This document shows positions 25,401 through 33,117 of a DNA stretch of 64,000 bases, piece by piece (positions within the stretch are counted from its first letter, which is position 1; each line of letters opens with the position of its first letter). The notes under the pieces were generated by a model, which saw only the letters and a list, made by a program, of their open reading frames with translations, was not told the DNA's origin and ran no database searches. A program made the position numbers and the translations under genes. Source of the DNA: JBGSIC01 sp041751875 (GTDB taxonomy: Bacteria > Bdellovibrionota > FAC87 > UBA2466 > JACKAF01). The stretch spans positions 124,001 to 188,000 of the forward strand of contig JBGSIC010000013.1 of NCBI GenBank assembly GCA_041751875.1. The letters are read 5' to 3'.

Positions 25401-25814
25401 ATGAAACATTTAGTCAAACACCTTATGACAAAAGAAGTTCAAGCCGTTCGCGCTAGCGATGACCTGTCAGTCCTTTATGAACTGATGAACGACTACCACA
25501 TCCGACACATCCCCGTAGTCGATCGGCACGGGAGTGTGTTAGGCCTCGTATCACATCGCGACTTAGTTAAAGCTGTGCTGTACGGACAAGAAACACTTCC
25601 GCTGACTTCCTTGTACCAAATGCTCAGAGCTACAAAAGTAGAGGAAATTATGGTCAAAGGCATAGAAACGATTGCACCGACGGCGCCCCTTGGAGAAGCA
25701 GGCGCAACCATGCTGGAGAACAAATATGGTTGCCTTCCCGTAACAGAGAATGGTCGACTCGTTGGCATTCTCACAGAGGCTGATTTTGTTCGTTACGTTG
25801 TGGCAGAAGAGTGA
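25401..25814 (+). CDS. Two-CBS-domain protein
   Basis: A 137-residue CBS pair. Blocks: HLMTKEVQAVRASDDLS, HIRHIPVVDRHGSVLGLVSH, then VEEIMVKGIETIAPTAPL and GCLPVTENGRLVGILTEADF. It is related to, but clearly distinct from, the CBS protein at 24437. A strong AAGGAG precedes the ATG, 52 bases after the previous stop. The likely role is adenine-nucleotide sensing within the same operon. Confidence 0.92.
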   Translation: MKHLVKHLMTKEVQAVRASDDLSVLYELMNDYHIRHIPVVDRHGSVLGLVSHRDLVKAVLYGQETLPLTSLYQMLRATKVEEIMVKGIETIAPTAPLGEAGATMLENKYGCLPVTENGRLVGILTEADFVRYVVAEE

Positions 25815-25839
25815 TTGAATTTGCTTAGGAGAATCAAGT

Positions 25840-26373
25840 GTGGCGATAAAGGGTTGGACGGTTGTTATTTTTGTTTTGGTCTTTTTCTCCCTCTCTGGGT
25901 GCGGAACTACAACAGGTTCCTATGTGGTGAGTTTCAGCAGTTACTCTCGCTCGAACGTTTCAGCGCTTAAATTTTGCGTTAAGCGAATTCGATTTAAAAC
26001 GGATGGCGAAACCACCTCTGGCGATCCTTCGAGCGACGAAGACAACATCGATTTTGACCTTGGTGAGGTAACGATCGACAGCAGCGGAAGCAACCTGTCT
26101 TCGGTTTCGGTCCCCCAAGGAACTTACAAACGAGTTGAAATTGATCTAGAAGATCATTGTGCCTCAGGAAAAAGTCTACAGATTACCAACGGAAATGGCA
26201 CCTTCTCCACGACGCAGCGAATAAGCGTCAAATTCGAGGGCACTTTTACCGCTGAGAAAAGCGCAGAAGGAGCCCTGGAGCTCGGAATTCAGCTGATTAT
26301 TAACGCCTTAGACACCGTCACCAATAATTCCGAAATCCGAGATCAGGCTGAATCGGTAAGTGGTACTCTTTAG
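25840..26373 (+). CDS. DUF4382-like lipoprotein, first of a pair
   Basis: A 177-residue exported lipoprotein (lipobox SLSGC, Cys near residue 21). The mature part has a LKFCVKRIRFKTDG strand, an acidic insert, VPQGTYKRVEIDLEDHC and a C-terminal segment, matching the outline of DUF4382 beta-sandwich proteins. GTG at 25840 follows AGGAG by six bases. It is 25 bases behind the CBS gene and probably part of that operon. A paralogue follows at 26560. Confidence 0.75.
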   Translation: MAIKGWTVVIFVLVFFSLSGCGTTTGSYVVSFSSYSRSNVSALKFCVKRIRFKTDGETTSGDPSSDEDNIDFDLGEVTIDSSGSNLSSVSVPQGTYKRVEIDLEDHCASGKSLQITNGNGTFSTTQRISVKFEGTFTAEKSAEGALELGIQLIINALDTVTNNSEIRDQAESVSGTL

Positions 26374-26559
26374 GTCCTCGGGGAAAGCCGAAAGATATTC
26401 CAAAAATTATTGTTATCACCTCCACTTTATAAGCTTTTGTTATTAAACGATTATTGTTTGTTTGCTGTGTAAGTTTCCCTTACCCTTGTTATCAGCCCCT
26501 ATTGAGCTCATTCCTCTGCTCCGTTAAGCTTTTAGTGAGACGAAAAAACGGAGGCTCAA

Positions 26560-27129
26560 ATGAAGTACGTAAAAAGTCTAAAATCTTTCGTGGTCGTGGT
26601 CTTGTTCGCGGTGCTATTAACCAGTTGCCAGGGGCAAAGTGGAGTGAGCATCCAGTTCGGAAATTATGTCGCGTCAAACTTTCTCATGGAATGGCTAGTT
26701 CCGACCGCACACGCTACAGTTAACCAAGTAAACTTCTGCTTTAAGCGTCTTCGCTTTAAAGCAGATGATGTCGATTCTGCTGATCCGCAGACTGACGGCG
26801 ACAACATCGACCTTGAAGTGGGTTTGTTGCCTATTTCTACCTCGGGCACAGCCATTACAAACATTATAGTTCCGGAAGGAGTCTACCGCCGCGTAGAGTT
26901 TGACCTCGAAGATAATTGCGATACGGGCTACAGCGCGCAGATCCAAAACACCAGCGGCGATTACGAAACTGCGTCACGAGTAACCATCAAGTTCTCCGGT
27001 CAATTTACCGCTGATGGCTCGTCGCAAGCACTTTCTCTGGGCATCGATGAGATCGTTGGTCAGATTGATGCCTTTTCTGGTGCCGGTTCATTAAAGGACG
27101 CACTGGAAGCAGCAAGTGGGGAATTCTAG
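26560..27129 (+). CDS. DUF4382-like lipoprotein, second of a pair
   Basis: A 189-residue lipoprotein (lipobox LLTSC) paralogous to the one at 25840: NFCFKRLRFKADD, GDNIDLEVG, VPEGVYRRVEFDLEDNC and VTIKFSGQFTADGS all have counterparts there. Paired Cys in the two conserved blocks (FCFK and EDNC) may form a disulfide. CGGAGG precedes the ATG. The 186-bp gap before it is AT-rich and may hold its own promoter. Confidence 0.75.
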   Translation: MKYVKSLKSFVVVVLFAVLLTSCQGQSGVSIQFGNYVASNFLMEWLVPTAHATVNQVNFCFKRLRFKADDVDSADPQTDGDNIDLEVGLLPISTSGTAITNIIVPEGVYRRVEFDLEDNCDTGYSAQIQNTSGDYETASRVTIKFSGQFTADGSSQALSLGIDEIVGQIDAFSGAGSLKDALEAASGEF

Positions 27130-27142
27130 ATTGAAGCCGGTA

Positions 27143-27991
27143 ATGATGGGCGATAAAGAACAGGCCTACAAACGCCCTGATATTTTTACCTTTCATCATT
27201 ATCGGTCCTTCCTGATCGCATGGTTCGAATATCTCAAAAAAGCTCACTCCCTGTCGCTACGAAAACTGGCGCAAAAGTCAAACCTCTCCTGTGCTTACCT
27301 TCCACTCTTTATAGCCGGTAAACGTAAGATGAGTGCCAGCGCTCTCAGTAGCATAGTTGCGCACTTAAAACTAAATTCTCAGGAACGGCGTTGTCTGGAG
27401 CTCATGCGTACGGCAGCGGAAGGAATTAGCCTGCGGTCGAGGATTAGGGCGCTGGAAAGAATCCAGAGATTTCTCCCGTACAAGCAGCTCAATCCCGCAG
27501 AGGCCCGCACCTTTGCCTACCTCACTCATTGGTATTTTGTTGCCATTCATGAGTTGGCACAAGCAAAGGATTTTCGCTTAGATGCGCTCTGGATCCAGGC
27601 GAGGCTTAGAGAACGGGTACCACTCAACGAAATAACAAAAGCGCTAGATTTTCTCTCAAAAGAAGGCTTTTTTGAGGTCGCCGAAGGAAAAGTGCGCGTA
27701 ATTGAAAGAGACATTCAATGCGCTGGTGAAGTTCTCAGTCTAGCGCTTCGCCAATTTCACTATGAGATTGGAAAAGTAGCAATGAACTCGCTAGACGACT
27801 CTCCCAAGGAACAACACCACATTTTGGGTCATACTCTATGCTTGTCTCTAGATAAACTGAAGGAACTCGAAACAATAATCAGGGAAGCTTTGAACAAAAT
27901 CGAATTACTGGGTAAACAATCATCCCCCGCGACATCAGTCTTTCACGTAAACTTGCTTTTCGCTCCGCTTACCCGAACCACTACCGAATAA
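27143..27991 (+). CDS. TIGR02147 family (DUF4423) regulator-like protein
   Basis: About 282 residues. HHYRSFLIAWFEYLKK, SLRKLAQKSNLSCAYLPLFIAGKRKMSASALSSI (split here by my reading into HTH-like helices) and LNSQERRCLELM are the N-terminal blocks of TIGR02147, a family abundant in Fibrobacter and Bdellovibrio and presumed to bind DNA. The start is uncertain: GTG 27116, TTG 27131 and ATG 27143/27146 are in frame and none has a clear ribosome site. It follows the second lipoprotein with little or no gap and may regulate it. Confidence 0.8.
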   Translation: MMGDKEQAYKRPDIFTFHHYRSFLIAWFEYLKKAHSLSLRKLAQKSNLSCAYLPLFIAGKRKMSASALSSIVAHLKLNSQERRCLELMRTAAEGISLRSRIRALERIQRFLPYKQLNPAEARTFAYLTHWYFVAIHELAQAKDFRLDALWIQARLRERVPLNEITKALDFLSKEGFFEVAEGKVRVIERDIQCAGEVLSLALRQFHYEIGKVAMNSLDDSPKEQHHILGHTLCLSLDKLKELETIIREALNKIELLGKQSSPATSVFHVNLLFAPLTRTTTE

Positions 27992-27996
27992 CCTTC

Positions 27997-28521
27997 TTAC
28001 GGCAACCGCTGAGGTGTCTTAGTAATCTGCGAGAGATCGTATCCCTTTCCTTCGGCACTTTCTAATAGAGCATCATAAATAGTAGATTCCAACTCAGGAG
28101 TTCTGCTCAGCACCCATAGGTAACGGCGCCGCGGTTCGCCGACTACCGCATACTGATAATCTTCATCCAATGAGATAATCCAGTAATCGCCCCAGAACGG
28201 CCAAAAAAATTGAACCTCCAATTTGGAGTTCGTTTTAGAATCAACAACGCGAGCGACGCCCTCAACTTTGCGTTCTTCGCCTTCAAACGATTTATCAAAG
28301 CATCTATTGATGACACCGATATTGCCATCGTCCTGAAGTGAATAAGTCGCTGTCGATCCAAAACACCCTTCCTGTTTTGAAAACGGCAGGCGGGCAATTT
28401 CGTACCAGACTCCGACATACTGATCGAGATCAACTGAAGGAACCGTTTCCAAAGGCTTAGCTTTTGAAAACCCGGCAAGAAAAAATCCCAATCCGAAAAG
28501 AAAATATTTTCCTAAATGCAT
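27997..28521 (-). CDS. blc: Bacterial lipocalin, Blc-like
   Basis: A 174-residue exported lipocalin. After a signal peptide, VDLDQYVGVWYEIARLP near residue 30 is the GxW motif; CFGSTATYS, GVINRCFD, VQFFWPFWGDYWIISLD and RRRYLWVLSRTPEL follow in the Blc order. Length is standard. Blc proteins bind lysophospholipids at the outer membrane. Here the signal sequence lacks a lipobox Cys (ends FSKAKP), so it is probably soluble in the periplasm. Confidence 0.92.
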   Translation of the reverse strand: MHLGKYFLFGLGFFLAGFSKAKPLETVPSVDLDQYVGVWYEIARLPFSKQEGCFGSTATYSLQDDGNIGVINRCFDKSFEGEERKVEGVARVVDSKTNSKLEVQFFWPFWGDYWIISLDEDYQYAVVGEPRRRYLWVLSRTPELESTIYDALLESAEGKGYDLSQITKTPQRLP

Positions 28522-28591
28522 AGAGCCTCCGCAAAGACTCTACAAACCCACCTGCCAAAGCGCAATGCATCATAGATGAGTAAAAATTACC

Positions 28592-28614
28592 GGGACAAAA
28601 ACGACAATCGTGTC
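28592..28614 (+). promoter_or_regulatory. GGGAC element and GACA-N4-TGTC repeat upstream of secreted protein gene
   Basis: GGGAC at 28592 lies 77 bp before the -24 GG; its right arm (CGACA) is degenerate. A perfect GACA-ATCG-TGTC repeat overlaps at 28603-28614. Confidence 0.4.
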
Positions 28615-28667
28615 TGGACGAAATGACCCGTTTTTCTTCTTCAGACGAATATTTAATCTCGCAAACC

Positions 28668-28683
28668 CGGCATAGCAGTTGCA
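28668..28683 (+). promoter_or_regulatory. Sigma-54 -24/-12 promoter of secreted protein gene
   Basis: CGGCAT-AGCAG-TTGCA with GG at 28669 and GC at 28681, exact spacing; the predicted start is near 28694. Confidence 0.65.
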
Positions 28684-28725
28684 TAGTCTAGCGGGTGTAG
28701 TTCAAACATTTTTCATGGGGGTTTT

Positions 28726-29436
28726 ATGATTTTTCGTCTTTTCATTCTCACTTTTCTTTTTCAATCCATCGCTTCTTTCGCCAACGATAAGCCTACTACT
28801 GTAAATGTGCCGCTAGACAGAGCTTATGCTCCTGTTGGTTTTGACGATAACGACCGCGTGCAAATTACCGTTGCCGGCACATTCTCTAACTCATGCTTCA
28901 GGGTGCAGGATTCTGGAGTCAATGTGGATGAAAAACAGCAAACCATTCATGTCTGGCAAACGGCGTACAAGTACGGTGGTAATTGTTTAAGAATGATGGT
29001 TCCTTTCACCCAGGTCGTGAACGTGGGGCTTATCGCGGCGGGTCAATACACTGTCTTGGACAAAGCAAGCGGCAGTGAAATTGGTAAAGTCGCAGTTGTC
29101 ACTTCCACCCATCCCGAAGCCGATGATTATTTCTACGCTCCCATTCACGATGCTTATCTGGATGCGGAGGTTTCAGGAGATAAAGCTGTCATTCTAGTTG
29201 GGGAATTTTCGGATGCTTGCACGGAAATCGACGATGTTAAGGTCGCCTACTATCCTGAGGCGATTGTCGTTCAGCCCATCGCCCGGCGATCGGAAGGGGT
29301 TTGCACCTTGATGAAGATGCCCTTCATAAAAAAGGTGGACTTGGATCCCTCCTTGAAAGGCACGCGTTTGCTGCATGTGAGATCAATGAACGGTCAGGCA
29401 ATCAATAAGATAGTAGAAACCGATCTGGTTCCGTAA
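28726..29436 (+). CDS. Secreted protein, paralogue of the one at 41375
   Basis: A 236-residue exported protein with a signal peptide (IFRLFILTFLFQSIASFA). It is built of two similar halves: AYAPVGFDDNDRVQITVAGTF with a Cys soon after, and a second block GDKAVILVGEFSDAC. It aligns throughout with the protein at 41375, including HVRSMNGQAINK near the end. The family is unknown to me; the pattern suggests a two-domain beta-sandwich with disulfides. A ribosome site GGGGG lies five bases before the ATG, a sigma-54 promoter upstream and a terminator after the stop. Confidence 0.8.
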   Translation: MIFRLFILTFLFQSIASFANDKPTTVNVPLDRAYAPVGFDDNDRVQITVAGTFSNSCFRVQDSGVNVDEKQQTIHVWQTAYKYGGNCLRMMVPFTQVVNVGLIAAGQYTVLDKASGSEIGKVAVVTSTHPEADDYFYAPIHDAYLDAEVSGDKAVILVGEFSDACTEIDDVKVAYYPEAIVVQPIARRSEGVCTLMKMPFIKKVDLDPSLKGTRLLHVRSMNGQAINKIVETDLVP

Positions 29437-29457
29437 CAGATCTTGTTTTGAAAAAGG

Positions 29458-29485
29458 CCCGAGCGTATGCTCGGGTCTTTCTTTG
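29458..29485 (+). terminator. Rho-independent terminator
   Basis: Perfect stem CCCGAGC-GTAT-GCTCGGG followed by TCTTTCTTTG, 21 bases after the secreted protein gene. Confidence 0.85.
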
Positions 29486-29530
29486 TTTCGTGAAAGCCGT
29501 TGCGCTTCGGAGTACGCTTAAGGAGAACTT

Positions 29531-29986
29531 ATGAATGCCGCCCAAATTCATCTTGCTCTTAACCACCTTCCCTTGGCTTTTACGGGAATCGGAGCGGCCC
29601 TGCTAGTTCTGGCGCTCGCCTGGAAATCAAGGGAGCTACGTCAGGTTGCCGCTGGATTGATTGTGGTCGGCGCCTTGTGCACGGTGCCAGTTTTTTTGTC
29701 CGGCGAGCCCGCCGAAGAAATTGTCGAAGATCTTCAAGGGGTTTCTCACCAGGATATTCACGAGCACGAAGAGGCCGGGGAGTTGGTGCTTATTCTCACT
29801 GCCATCTTAGGGGTAGCTACACTGGCTGTCCTTCTTTTTGAGAGATGGAAACAACCGGCCCCTCGACTGGTGTGGATGGGGGTGTTTATCCTAGCCGTGC
29901 TCGTGCTTGCGTTTTTTATCCGCACGGCCCATTTAGGGGGGTTGGTGAGGCACCACGAATTGCAAATGAGCGACCCTTCAAACTGA
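29531..29986 (+). CDS. DUF2231-like membrane protein
   Basis: A 151-residue protein with four hydrophobic segments. IHLALNHLPLAFTGIGAALL at the start, LSGEPAEEIVEDL and HEHEEAGELVLIL in the middle follow the DUF2231-type pattern with conserved His residues (HL..NHLP, HEHEE) that may bind heme or metal. Function is unknown. AAGGAGAAC precedes the ATG at ideal distance. Confidence 0.75.
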   Translation: MNAAQIHLALNHLPLAFTGIGAALLVLALAWKSRELRQVAAGLIVVGALCTVPVFLSGEPAEEIVEDLQGVSHQDIHEHEEAGELVLILTAILGVATLAVLLFERWKQPAPRLVWMGVFILAVLVLAFFIRTAHLGGLVRHHELQMSDPSN

Positions 29987-30043
29987 TAGTCGCCTTGCCG
30001 CTGCACATAGATTACCATTTGATTTCAAATAGTTAAGACCCTC

Positions 30044-30072
30044 TTGACCTTTTTTTAGAAATTCCTAAAAAT
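30044..30072 (+). promoter_or_regulatory. Possible promoter with overlapping 7-bp inverted repeat
   Basis: TTGACC (30044) is spaced 17 bases from AAAAAT (30067). The perfect repeat TTTTTAG-N6-CTAAAAA (30052-30071) covers the spacer and -10, as an operator would. The -10 is poor. Confidence 0.35.
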
Positions 30073-30166
30073 AGTCTTACAGAGGAGAGAACGAACCGTC
30101 TCACTCCTATAACTTTTCCTTTTAGTGTCGCCCGTTTACGGCGGCTTAGCATTTTGAGGGAAGGCT

Positions 30167-30448
30167 ATGCGAATGAAATGGCGTAAACAATTTTCTGAAA
30201 ACCCGTGTTCCCGCATCGGTAAACACGGTTCAAAACTGACCTACCATTTCTGCCTGTGGCTCACGCTGGGCTTTTTGTATTCTTTTCTTGCTGCGCGTGA
30301 AGTTTCGCAACCCCAGAGAGGCACCGGTAACTCATTTACTTTTTCGACCACTACCACCAATGAGGTTCGCGTTGGGCATTCCGCTCGACATGGGAGCGCC
30401 CACGCGTTGAAGGAATCACGGAGCAACGGGGAGGTTCCCCGTTCATAA
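30167..30448 (+). CDS. Possible small membrane protein
   Basis: A 93-residue frame with GGGAAGG upstream of the ATG, one hydrophobic segment (YHFCLWLTLGFLYSFLAA) and a hydrophilic Ser/Thr-rich tail. No family. The composition of the tail is not typical of coding sequence here, and the frame ends within a hairpin (AACGGGGA-GGT-TCCCCGTT, 30425-30443), so it may be spurious and the region may be an RNA leader. Confidence 0.35.
   Translation: MRMKWRKQFSENPCSRIGKHGSKLTYHFCLWLTLGFLYSFLAAREVSQPQRGTGNSFTFSTTTTNEVRVGHSARHGSAHALKESRSNGEVPRS
30425..30443. other. Perfect 8-bp hairpin
   Basis: AACGGGGA-GGT-TCCCCGTT, lying over the end of the doubtful 30167 frame. It is followed by AAGGAAGGAGGTGAGG, which is not before a start codon. 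Confidence 0.5.
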
Positions 30449-30523
30449 GGAAGGAGGTGAGGAACGCGTTCTAAGTTCATTTTATTAAAAACAACTAAAT
30501 CCACAGACACTTTCGAAGAAAAA

Positions 30524-30562
30524 CGAGCGCCCGGTGCAAAAACTAAAAGCACCGGGCTCTCG
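30524..30562 (-). terminator. Strong hairpin with T-run on the minus strand
   Basis: GCCCGGTGC and GCACCGGGC pair perfectly around an 11-base loop and extend through CGAG/CTCG. On the minus strand the stem is followed by TTTTTCTTCG, a terminator layout, but no minus-strand gene ends here. It could stop an antisense or small RNA, or be a leader structure of the zinc-ribbon gene at 30606. Confidence 0.5.
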
Positions 30563-30605
30563 TCAAAACAGAAAAAGAAAAGAGGTAATGATAAAGGAGG
30601 AACTC

Positions 30606-30833
30606 ATGCGATTCCAATATGTAGAAACAAATAACAACCACTTCTCCCATGCGCCAAAAAAAGAGAAAAGAGTAGCCTGTGAGCTACGTCGTTGTAACCT
30701 ATGCAATCAAAAATTCTTGGCGCTTTCGAAATTTGAGCGGTTCTGTCTGACCTGCAAGAAAGAAAATGAGCTGTATCACTACCACGAAACACTACCATCG
30801 CTTGGTGAAGATATAGCCCTTTCTATGAGCTAG
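30606..30833 (+). CDS. Small zinc-ribbon protein
   Basis: A 75-residue basic protein with CNLCNQKF at residues 30-37 and CLTC near residue 50, a four-Cys zinc site. AAAGGAGG precedes the ATG at 30606. A similar small protein follows at 30864, so they form a tandem pair. A nucleic-acid or protein-binding role is likely for such ribbons but not shown. Confidence 0.7.
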   Translation: MRFQYVETNNNHFSHAPKKEKRVACELRRCNLCNQKFLALSKFERFCLTCKKENELYHYHETLPSLGEDIALSMS

Positions 30834-30863
30834 AAGTTAACTCTCACTATATCGGAGGCGAAT

Positions 30864-31076
30864 ATGAAGAAAAGAAAAGTCACTTTTGACCACAGGGCCA
30901 TTTTTGTGGCGGGTCGGGAAAACACGGTCCACATCAACCATTGCTCGGTTTGCAGAAAGCTTTTCAAGTCGCGTTCTCATTCGGATGTCCTTTGTGATCT
31001 GTGCTGGGCAGACAATGAAATGCGCCCTTACCAGTTCGGGAGACCACTTCTAAGAGCCATGCGGCGAGCTCAGTGA
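30864..31076 (+). CDS. Small zinc-ribbon protein, tandem relative
   Basis: A 70-residue basic protein with CSVCRKLF at residues 27-34 and CDLC near residue 49. Spacing of the Cys pairs is nearly that of the protein at 30606, and both have a DH/NH-containing start. CGGAGG precedes the ATG. Probably duplicated genes in one transcript. Confidence 0.7.
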   Translation: MKKRKVTFDHRAIFVAGRENTVHINHCSVCRKLFKSRSHSDVLCDLCWADNEMRPYQFGRPLLRAMRRAQ

Positions 31077-31118
31077 AATGTTTGTGTAAGAACGAATAAA
31101 ACGCCGCTTCCTTACGCA

Positions 31119-31134
31119 GGGCACAAGACTTGCT
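31119..31134 (+). promoter_or_regulatory. Sigma-54 -24/-12 promoter of membrane protein gene
   Basis: GGGCAC-AAGAC-TTGCT with GG at 31120 and GC at 31132, exact spacing. The predicted start near 31144 is only about 15 bases before the GTG start codon, just ahead of AAGGAGG. No GGGAC element was found upstream. Confidence 0.65.
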
Positions 31135-31158
31135 TCTTACCTGGGCAAGGAGGAATTT

Positions 31159-31893
31159 GTGAATCAATTTCCGTGGAGCCCAGTCATCATCGGGTCGTGT
31201 GTCGCTACTGCGGTCGAGTTTGGAGTTTTTCTCGCGATGGCCGGAGTCGGAATTTTTCTAGCTCCTCTACTTCCTTGGGAAATCTCGACATTTGCTCTTT
31301 TGGGTGGGGCCGGTGCGGTCGTGATTCTGTTCCTCGCATATTACAGCGGAGGCTACGTAACGGGGGCGCTTCTCCCTCCCCAGTGGAGGCAACACGTATC
31401 TTACGTCGCTGTAGGGGTTTGGAGTTTACTCGTCTCCTTTATGTTTCTTTTTTTAAGTGCAATTAGCCTGTCTGGTGTGGCAAAAATCCTTCCCTTGATT
31501 GGTTCGGCGACACTGATGGGTACGGGTGCGGGCGTCGCAGCTGATCCTTTGATGGACGTCATTTCAGGCAGAACGCGCATTGTGAACGACCTGAAGGTTA
31601 TAGACGGCAAGGTGATCAGTTACTTTGAACGCAATCCTGTCAAAGAGCGAACCAATGCGCCGGCTGCGGTAAAAGACACAGCCGCGCAAATGGTCGAGGC
31701 TGTGGAACAACTCGCTAAAGTTCCTGCGATCAAAAAAGCCACAGACAAAGCTGACACGGTTCTCGCTTCACTCTTTCTTTTTATAGCGTTGGCGGTGGGA
31801 GTCACCGGCGTTGGGACGCTTATGGGCGCCAAGAAAGGATTAACTCGGTCAAAGCTCCAGCTTGCCTCACGCCTGGAACGCAAGGCGAGCTAG
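31159..31893 (+). CDS. Membrane protein with coiled-coil-like middle
   Basis: A 244-residue protein with four N-terminal hydrophobic helices, an Ala/Lys-rich helical section (residues about 150-200) and a further hydrophobic helix near residue 210, ending basic. The helix layout recalls small-Gly-rich YrzE-like proteins but I cannot assign a family. GTG at 31159 is chosen for AAGGAGG seven bases upstream. A sigma-54 promoter immediately precedes it. Confidence 0.7.
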   Translation: MNQFPWSPVIIGSCVATAVEFGVFLAMAGVGIFLAPLLPWEISTFALLGGAGAVVILFLAYYSGGYVTGALLPPQWRQHVSYVAVGVWSLLVSFMFLFLSAISLSGVAKILPLIGSATLMGTGAGVAADPLMDVISGRTRIVNDLKVIDGKVISYFERNPVKERTNAPAAVKDTAAQMVEAVEQLAKVPAIKKATDKADTVLASLFLFIALAVGVTGVGTLMGAKKGLTRSKLQLASRLERKAS

Positions 31894-31902
31894 CGGGAAT
31901 TC

Positions 31903-32628
31903 CTACTTAAGACTTTTGGTGAGCATTGCGAGACCCAGGGTAAGAACGAGCAAAGAAACCAACTTTTTAAAAGTTGCTACGGGAATCCGCGATAGGACAC
32001 GCACGCCAAAGTGAGTTCCGATTATCACGCCAACCAGTGAAAGGGTCACTAAACGCCAATGAGAAACCATTCCTTCCCATTCGGTAGCAAGATAAATTGG
32101 CATCCGAGCCACGTCCACCATCAAACCAATTGCGGTGGAAGTTGCCACAAAGGCTGCAGGCGAGAGCCCAAAAGTTAGAAGAGCTGCCGCGCGGATGCCC
32201 CCTTGATTTCCCACCAACCCACCAAATCCACCTGAAAGAAAACCCGCTACCCAAGCGAACTTTGATCCAAACCGAAAGCGTTGCATCATGCCTGTCACGC
32301 CCGTGAAGCCTGCGAAAATAAGAAGAGTCCCGAAGACCGCGGTCAAAACCGGGCCGTTGAGACGCGAATAAAGAAGAGCGCCTACCAAACCGCCTCCTGC
32401 GCTTGTGAGACCAAAACTCAAAAGCACACTACGATTGCATTGGCGACGCAGTTTCCAGAAACGCTGAGCAGTGGCCACAAAATGGGGTATCGAAACAACG
32501 GCAACAGCAAGTTTCAGGTCGAGCTCTAGGTTCAAAAGCGGTGTGAGGATACTTCCGATGCCAAATCCAGCTACCGCGGCGATCGCCGCCGAGCCTGCCG
32601 AACAAACAACCAGAATGACTTCAAACAT
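31903..32628 (-). CDS. TauE/SafE-family permease
   Basis: A 241-residue, about eight-helix inner-membrane protein. The repeated features AAVAGFGIGSILTPLL at the start and SGGFGGLVGNQGGIRAAALL at mid-length are the two halves of the TauE/SafE fold. Members export sulfite, sulfoacetate or other anions; the substrate is not evident. A second family member is at 39922. A strong hairpin separates it from the upstream monooxygenase gene. Confidence 0.9.
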   Translation of the reverse strand: MFEVILVVCSAGSAAIAAVAGFGIGSILTPLLNLELDLKLAVAVVSIPHFVATAQRFWKLRRQCNRSVLLSFGLTSAGGGLVGALLYSRLNGPVLTAVFGTLLIFAGFTGVTGMMQRFRFGSKFAWVAGFLSGGFGGLVGNQGGIRAAALLTFGLSPAAFVATSTAIGLMVDVARMPIYLATEWEGMVSHWRLVTLSLVGVIIGTHFGVRVLSRIPVATFKKLVSLLVLTLGLAMLTKSLK

Positions 32629-32654
32629 GCGATTTTCTCAATGGAATATAAAGA

Positions 32655-32678
32655 GAGTCGGCCCTATCGGGCCGACTC
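32655..32678 (-). terminator. Hairpin terminator downstream of monooxygenase gene
   Basis: Perfect ten-base stem GAGTCGGCCC with a four-base loop; on the minus strand a TCTCTTTATATT tail follows. Confidence 0.75.
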
Positions 32679-32689
32679 CTAATCGATAA

Positions 32690-32992
32690 TTATGACTGCA
32701 CTTTTGCGCCCAGTACATCGATTCGTTCGATCACAGGAGGCTTCGCAAGGATATGAGGCGCCCTTTCCATTAGGGCCTGAGCAATCGGTCCCTGAAGGTG
32801 GGCTTGTCTTCCCTCTTCACTTGAGAAGGCATCGAAAATCCCAAACGTGCTTTGGGACAATCTCAAGGCAAACCAGACGGGAGTGGCCGCCTCGTCATTG
32901 GCCAACCGCAAACCGGTTTCCAAAAGGCTTGCGACCTCCTCTTCTTTTCCCTGCTTCGCTTCCAACCGTGCAAACAACGCTAACTTCATCAT
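32690..32992 (-). CDS. Antibiotic-biosynthesis-monooxygenase (ABM) domain protein
   Basis: A 100-residue dimeric ferredoxin-like fold. LFARLEAKQGKEEEVASLLE near the start, then TPVWFALRLSQSTFGIFDAF and a PIAQALMERAP helix are the ABM/YgiN pattern. Such proteins oxidise quinols or small aromatics without cofactors. It is divergent from an HxlR regulator, a common pairing that responds to electrophiles or quinones. AAGGAGGAG precedes the ATG. Confidence 0.9.
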   Translation of the reverse strand: MMKLALFARLEAKQGKEEEVASLLETGLRLANDEAATPVWFALRLSQSTFGIFDAFSSEEGRQAHLQGPIAQALMERAPHILAKPPVIERIDVLGAKVQS

Positions 32993-33056
32993 GTTTCTCC
33001 TCCTTACAGAGAGTGTTTAACTAAGGGTGGAGATACCGAATTGGTTCTGCTATGGA

Positions 33057-33068
33057 TAGTACGCACTA
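33057..33068. promoter_or_regulatory. Candidate HxlR operator TAGT-N4-ACTA
   Basis: TAGT-ACGC-ACTA lies between the divergent monooxygenase and HxlR genes; a related half-site TAGTGGCACT follows at about 33080. Confidence 0.4.
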
Positions 33069-33117
33069 ATAAAGCCCATAGTGGCACTTTGTATACTAAT
33101 GTCGGAATTAAAGGATT

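Noticed and set aside
28522..28600. Sigma-54-like TTGGCAG element on the minus strand before the lipocalin gene
   Set aside because: The -12 GC is absent and the nearest TTG is one base out of register.
30241..30552. 103-codon minus-strand frame opposite the 30167 frame
   Set aside because: No ribosome site, no domain, low-complexity composition, and the hairpins fall inside it.
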